Origin: Jimgerdemannia flammicorona
Taxonomy: Eukaryota; Mucoromycota; Endogonomycetes; Endogonales; Endogonaceae
Length of the DNA stretch: 11,350 nucleotides
Assembly: GCA_003990745.1 (NCBI GenBank)
Contig: RBNI01006416.1
Coordinates: forward strand, 1-11,350
Reading direction: 5' to 3'
Shown: positions 7,204 through 11,350 of the stretch, in pieces
Layout: every line of letters starts with the position of its first letter
Position numbering within the stretch: position 1 is the first letter of the stretch
Notes under the pieces: generated by a model
Seen by the model: the letters and a program-made list of their open reading frames with translations, nothing else
Databases searched by the model: none
Told to the model about the DNA's origin: nothing
Made by a program: the position numbers and the translations under genes

Positions 7204-8231
7204 ATGAACTCAACTTCCGATCCACCTCTGCCGTCCAACGCCTACGCCGCCATCACCATAGCATGGTCCGTCGTCGCGTTCAGCTTGTTTAGCTGTGTCA
7301 TCATCATTCGCAAAGCCGTGCTTGATTTCAGCAGGTTGCGAGCATTTTGTATCGTCATGGGCTTCATGACGCTCGGCTATGCCACCGCCAACGCCCTGCG
7401 AATCAACTCGTTGGTTCAGCTGGTTCACTTCAGTATTATAAACGCCATCAATATGATGCTGTTCGTCGACCTTATGGTTGTCATCACGTTCAGTCTGGGC
7501 AGAAAGTTCTACCTCGTGGAGGACCGACATAACAGCCTTTACTGGATCACTGTCGCTTCGATCTTCGCGGTGAACGCGTTAATGATACTGTCCTTGATTT
7601 TGCGGTACGGCCTGTCATTAAGCGATGCGGGCGCCATCCTCGACAAGATTGCACGGTTGAGCTGGCCCGTGGCGATGTTTTTTGCTTACTGTTACACGTT
7701 TTACCCGGTGCTCGCCATGAGAGCGGACAAGAAGAATACATCCACTGCAGCCGTGGCTGTGGGAATTTGGTGAGTAAAAGACATGCCTTAGGGTTCGGTA
7801 TGCCGATGGTCTACGCGTGCTGCGTTTGAATTTACTGATAATAGTCTATAACCTATAGGTATCTCACCGGAATGGCCGCCCTTCTTATTCTCCAAATCGT
7901 TACAATAAGTCTTTCTGTCGTATACCCTCCACAAAATTACAAGGAATTCAGCATCGTTGGGGCTGCCTCTGCGGCTCTATTGAGGTACCACATTTAATGA
8001 TAGCAAGTGCATTGGACACGGTTCTGTTATCTTCTGTCTAAATTTTACTTATGAAAATCTAGAATGTTAATGCTGGACTTCTACAGTTTTCCGCCATCAC
8101 AAATAATTATCAACTTCATGCGCTGCCGATTTTCCCCTGGGCTCAGCTCGGTTCCAAACATGGACAGCGATCGCTTCGAGTTGCATCTTAGCCCAGGGAT
8201 TGAATCTCACGTCTATCCGAATGTCGTCTGA
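7204..8231 (+). CDS. Fungal seven-transmembrane protein, three exons, function unknown
   Basis: Exons are 7204-7769, 7859-7984 and 8063-8231, with GT-AG introns of 89 and 78 bases. The joins restore a single frame (TG|G for Trp189, AG|A for Arg231) that ends in TGA at 8229-8231. The product is 286 residues. Hydrophobic segments lie at about 13-35, 46-66, 74-98, 111-135, 153-172, 181-211 and 218-237, with short loops and a hydrophilic tail of about 45 residues. An N-S-T sequon sits at residue 2. The layout fits a plasma- or endomembrane 7TM protein, possibly receptor-like. I see no Ste3, rhodopsin (no Lys in segment 7) or transporter motif, so the ligand and role are unknown. The start is the ATG at 7204, because the frame upstream to 7150 offers only GTG. 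Branch-like TACTGAT precedes the first acceptor. Codon use and CpG content are normal, so the gene looks intact. Confidence 0.82.
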
Positions 8232-8543
8232 GTACGGGGAAAACATGCCGCACGAGCATTCCAAATGGGTATTACCCATTGTTATTCCTTTCTTTCTTTT
8301 TTATCGCGCAATCAAGTTGAAATAGAGTATTTGTTCGAAGTAGAGAAAGGCGCGCGATTTATAACAATACCGAATAGGGTAGATACTTTCAACCCATTCT
8401 CAAAATTCTATTATCATGATTTTCACGAGATAGCACAACGACTCTGTACACCACATGTATTTATAGTGTTGTTATTATTATTATTTATTTATTATGTAAT
8501 AACAAAGACGCGTACGAGCAGCTACATATAAACCCTTTTGCAG
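8232..8543. other. Downstream flank of the 7TM gene
   Basis: This is probably the 3' untranslated region and spacer. It holds AT-rich runs of TTATT type at about 8468-8500, which could serve in 3' end formation. The 88-codon plus-strand frame starting at 8265 has no recognisable features. The stretch ends with TTTTGCAG (8536-8543), an intron-acceptor-like sequence that abuts the helicase relic. Confidence 0.45.
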
Positions 8544-9183
8544 TCGTGTTGTCCAACAAAAAGGCCGAAAACGTAGCCACTTTCGTTCGCAAGTCGCTGG
8601 CCATCAGCGTTTATGCCTATGCACAAGTGTTCGTGCATCAAAGTACGTGTCGATTTTCTCTTTTCCTTCATTCATTCCATCCCGTCCACAAGCTTGAGAA
8701 GAAATAGACGCCATATTCGGCAAAGGCGTACGTATGTGATGCAAATCCACACGTACACACGTTCTTAGGCCGGTCCACGATCCACTACAAGGAGGAGGCC
8801 TCGATGGCAAAGACACGTGACGGACGGCATGCTCTTCGACCCGCTACAATATCACGGTTGACGAGGCGCACGAGCGTATCCTGTACACTGACGTTTTGTG
8901 GGGGTAAAAAAAGTGAGTCTCTCTGCGTGTTTATGGTTGAAGTACATGTTAGGCGGTGGTGTGGGAAAGAGGAAGGGTGGCGAGAGAGTGGGAGAGAAGA
9001 CACATGTAGACCGCATAAACACATCAATAGTCCCACCCAACACAAACGCCTCGGCTTTCTTACCTCCTCGGCAACTGGACGCCGAGGCCTCCCTTGACTT
9101 CAACAAGAACATTATGAGCGACTCGGCATAACGTCCTCGTCTTCATGCCCGGCCGCGACAAGAACGTCGTCTCCGAAATCATC
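8544..9183 (+). pseudogene. Scrambled fragment of a DEAH-box RNA helicase gene
   Basis: DEAH helicases use ATP to remodel RNA-protein complexes, mostly in splicing and ribosome assembly. Fragments occur in the family order. A piece with RKSLAISVYAYA (about 8585-8625) recalls the KSLPIYAYR lead-in. STIHYKEEAS (about 8775-8805) recalls the SIRFED segment. VTDGMLF lies at 8817-8837, VDEAHERILYTDVL at 8857-8898, TSSAT at 9065-9076, LDAEASLDF at 9075-9101 and VLVFMPGRDK from 9133. They lie in different frames: IHYKEE, TDGML and DEAH need all three, and SAT and LDAE are offset by two bases. The P-loop GxTGSGKT and QPRR motifs are absent. The 80 or so residues normally between SAT and the VLVF strand are nearly all missing, and the C-terminal ATNIAETS region was not found. 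Intron-like gaps with GTACGT and GTGAGT donors remain, so it arose from genomic DNA rather than a processed transcript. Subfamily cannot be assigned. Confidence 0.8.
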
Positions 9184-10160
9184 GGGTGCGCAACCACGTA
9201 TACTCCTCTCATTTCCCCTTACACTTCATTTCCACCCACAACTCATCTTCCCCCCCTTGCCCCCGCACACCAAATCCTCGTTTTCAACGTTGACCCTAAG
9301 AGCGAGGATATTGCTGCAGCGTGGGTGTGTGTGACATGATGGAAGTGGCTCGTCCTGACCCCTGGGAGGAGGGAGGGATCTCTTTACTCTTTGTGAACGT
9401 TATTTATTTTATTTTATTTTTGTCTTCCCAAGAATATCAATGGAACCAACCTGAAGTCGCAATGGATTCCATTATCGTCATGTGTGTGTTTAGACAGAAT
9501 TGGACAGGGATACCATCGAATCAGGGATTTGGTTGTTGCCTGGGCTTGATTTATGAAGAAGAAACACATTATCATATCCTATGTCGCCAATCGCTAAACT
9601 CCGGAAGCTTTCAACGTACTCGCACGTTGATGAATAATTATAATATTAGTAATATAATGCATTGGATTTGATGTCTTTCGTACACATACGAGAAAAGCTT
9701 GGATGACAGAGTATTGTGTTCTCTTTTGTTCGCCTGTTACAATACCTCAACCAGGCATGTACTGTCCCCATCGTAAATTAGAATTCAATATGCATCAATA
9801 CTCTCCATCCTAAAACTATCTTTCTTCCCGAAAAGACAAGACTCAGCTCCTGCAAGTGTGATAAAGCAAGAGTAAGGTCATTGGCGTCATGATTTACCCC
9901 CCCTTCTTAACACAACGGGCGATTATCTGAGTCTTGCGCATCTCTCTATCTTTGATGGGTTGCAAAACCCCAACGTGATATCGCCAATGACTAAAATTGA
10001 ATACCACCCAACAATAACACCGGGTATCTGCTGCAATTTATGACGAGTCAGACTTCCCCACGTGGTAGTTGCGGATGATTTGGCGTGACCATGAATTTCG
10101 CGTCCTTGACGTACTGACCCCACATAAGGTCGTTCACCTGCCGCGATGTGTCAATTTCCA
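9184..10160. other. Intergenic stretch, no gene supported
   Basis: It starts with a GTGCGC donor-like site and a C/T-rich run (9205-9265), which may be the last intron remnant of the helicase relic. A 116-codon plus-strand frame (9321-9671) begins in a stretch that could equally be an intron (GT at about 9326, acceptor CCCAAG at about 9433). Its C-terminal part from EYQWNQPEV on has no family I recognise. The TTTTA-type repeat near 9401-9420 is low complexity. From 9680 on I see only spacer leading to the promoter of the next gene. Confidence 0.45.
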
Positions 10161-10164
10161 GATG

Positions 10165-10174
10165 TATTTAAAAA
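10165..10174 (+). promoter_or_regulatory. TATA-like element of the aminotransferase gene
   Basis: TATTTAAAAA lies about 100 bases upstream of the ATG at 10275, a usual distance for a fungal TATA box with a short 5' leader. No other TATA-like match stands out between 9950 and 10275. No transcription data support it. Confidence 0.45.
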
Positions 10175-10274
10175 GGGGACGAGGGTATTCCATAGCCCAT
10201 AATTTCTCGAGTCCCACCCCAAGCACCAGCCTGATTTTAGTCACTTTCTCAGTGTGTTTGCATCGTTCAAATCA

Positions 10275-11350
10275 ATGTCGAGTACACTCAAGGGAAAGGC
10301 ACGTTTTGCCGACGTCGCCAAAACGGTTGTCGAAAATCTCCGCAGGTATGATGCATGCAAGTTGTCGGGTAGTTCACTTTCATAATTTACTGTCATTACA
10401 AGATGTCTCATAACTATTATTATTATCTTTATACAGCGAAAAGGGTTCCAGCGCCTTTCAGACTCTCCGTTCCTATCCGGGTAACGCACCGAAATGTAAT
10501 GATAATACCGCCATCTATGGCATTCAGCACCCTGCATCGACTGGCGTGATCTACGTTATGGACCGCGCCATGGATCGCGGCTTCACGTATGGCGATGAGA
10601 CTTGGTGAGTTGTTTGGGTAGCAAGAACCATGACAGAGTCTTTAATATCTGTCCCTGGAGAAAGATTAGAAATCTGCAATTTTCACCGTGCACCATCCTA
10701 TCGCGTGACAAATGACAATTCTCCGTTCGCATTAATAAATCGTTACTTTAGGGCCAACTTTGGCCAGGGAGCGCCGGAAGGTGAGTTCATGAGTTTGTTT
10801 TCGTCGCTTTCTCTCGTCAGCAACCAGCGTGCCAGAGTCACTTGATTTAAATTATCGCGGTCACACGTAATTAAGTCGGCCATATCAATGGTTGCATGGA
10901 CAAGCCCACCCACATCGACGTCCCCGTGAGTTCCTACGAGTACGCCCCCGTTGCAGGTATCAAACCTCTTCGTAGTGCCATTGCAAACCTTTATAACACC
11001 CTCTACAGAAAAGGGAAACAATCGCAATATACCTGGGAAAATGTGAGTAGTTGTTACATCCCAGGGATTGATAGATCATGCTATTTTGTTATCAAAAGCC
11101 GTTTGCTAGCTAGATAATTTATCACCTAAGAAAACGCGAATTATATAAGCCATCATTACGTATGGAAATGACAGATAACCAATGTAATATTGGTCATTTC
11201 TCTTGACCAGGTGTGTGTGGTCCCTGGTGGTCGTGCTGGGTTGACCCGTGTGGCAGCCGCCATCGGTAACGTCAATGTTGGATACTTCCTTCCGGAGGTA
11301 AGCGTGCTTGATAAAACCTCTTTCATTTTTCTGGATGCCTTTTTTTTTTT
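10275..11350 (+). CDS. PLP-dependent aminotransferase (fold type I), 5' part, cut by the window edge
   Basis: Exons are 10275-10345, 10437-10604, 10752-10780, 10876-11042 and 11211-11297. All introns are GT-AG (91, 147, 95 and 168 bases; a fifth opens at 11298). Spliced, they give 174 residues in one frame with no stop. Class I/II aminotransferases move amino groups with pyridoxal phosphate. The N-terminal landmarks are present: YAPVAGIKPLRSAIANLY (residues 112-129), the usual Y.P..G...LR.AI signature, then ENVCVVPGGRAGL (144-156), whose GGRAGL turn occupies the phosphate-binding position. The later PLP-contacting Asp and the Schiff-base Lys lie beyond the window, so activity and substrate cannot be judged. 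The ATG at 10275 is the first in frame and follows CAAATCA. Exon 3 has only 29 bases. The gene looks intact and of normal composition. Confidence 0.85.
11339..11350. repeat. Poly-T run at the right edge, inside intron 5
   Basis: Twelve T bases end the window within the intron that opens at 11298. It may be the polypyrimidine tract of that intron, or a sequencing or assembly low-complexity edge. The acceptor is not in view. Confidence 0.6.

Noticed and set aside
8785..9131. Several overlapping 77 to 97 codon frames on both strands
   Set aside because: They are shadows of the frameshifted helicase relic and show no domain of their own.
10069..10537. Plus- and minus-strand frames over the promoter and first exons of the aminotransferase
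   Set aside because: They cross the promoter, introns and exons of a gene whose spliced frame is well supported.

Overview
The window looks like genomic DNA of a filamentous basidiomycete, probably a mushroom-forming agaricomycete. The two recognisable host genes are split by short GT-AG introns of 78 to 168 bases. The left half is a decayed LTR-retrotransposon block of a type familiar from fungal genomes. No tRNA, rRNA or CRISPR array was seen. The taxonomic call is an inference; no marker gene settles it.

Layout. Positions 1-3546 hold the 5' end of a dead LTR retrotransposon on the minus strand: a candidate 5' LTR (about 2932-3546), a candidate primer-binding site, Gag with one zinc knuckle, a full dUTPase domain, and the start of an aspartic protease. 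Reverse transcriptase and integrase, if present, lie beyond the left edge. Positions 3547-5640 are strongly pyrimidine-rich on the plus strand and probably carry an unidentified decayed coding sequence on the minus strand. About 5641-6400 is extremely AT-rich and has no gene. Positions 6570-6613 are a three-copy repeat at the edge of the block. Positions 126-6597 contain not one CG dinucleotide, and the first CG reappears inside that repeat.

To the right of 6600 the DNA regains normal composition. A three-exon gene (7204-8231) encodes a 286-residue protein with seven predicted membrane segments. Positions 8544-9183 are a scrambled fragment of a DEAH-box RNA helicase gene, with the DEAH, SAT and LVF.PGR-type motifs in different frames and the P-loop missing. 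Positions 9184-10160 are mainly intergenic. The 5' part of a PLP-dependent aminotransferase gene (10275 to beyond the right edge, five exons visible) has a TATA-like element about 100 bases upstream.

The genes show no shared pathway. The main story is a 6.5 kb heterochromatin-like transposon block with total CpG loss, which ends abruptly next to active-looking genes. The retroelement also has an unusual Gag-dUTPase-protease order, which resembles betaretroviruses and survives only as a fossil.
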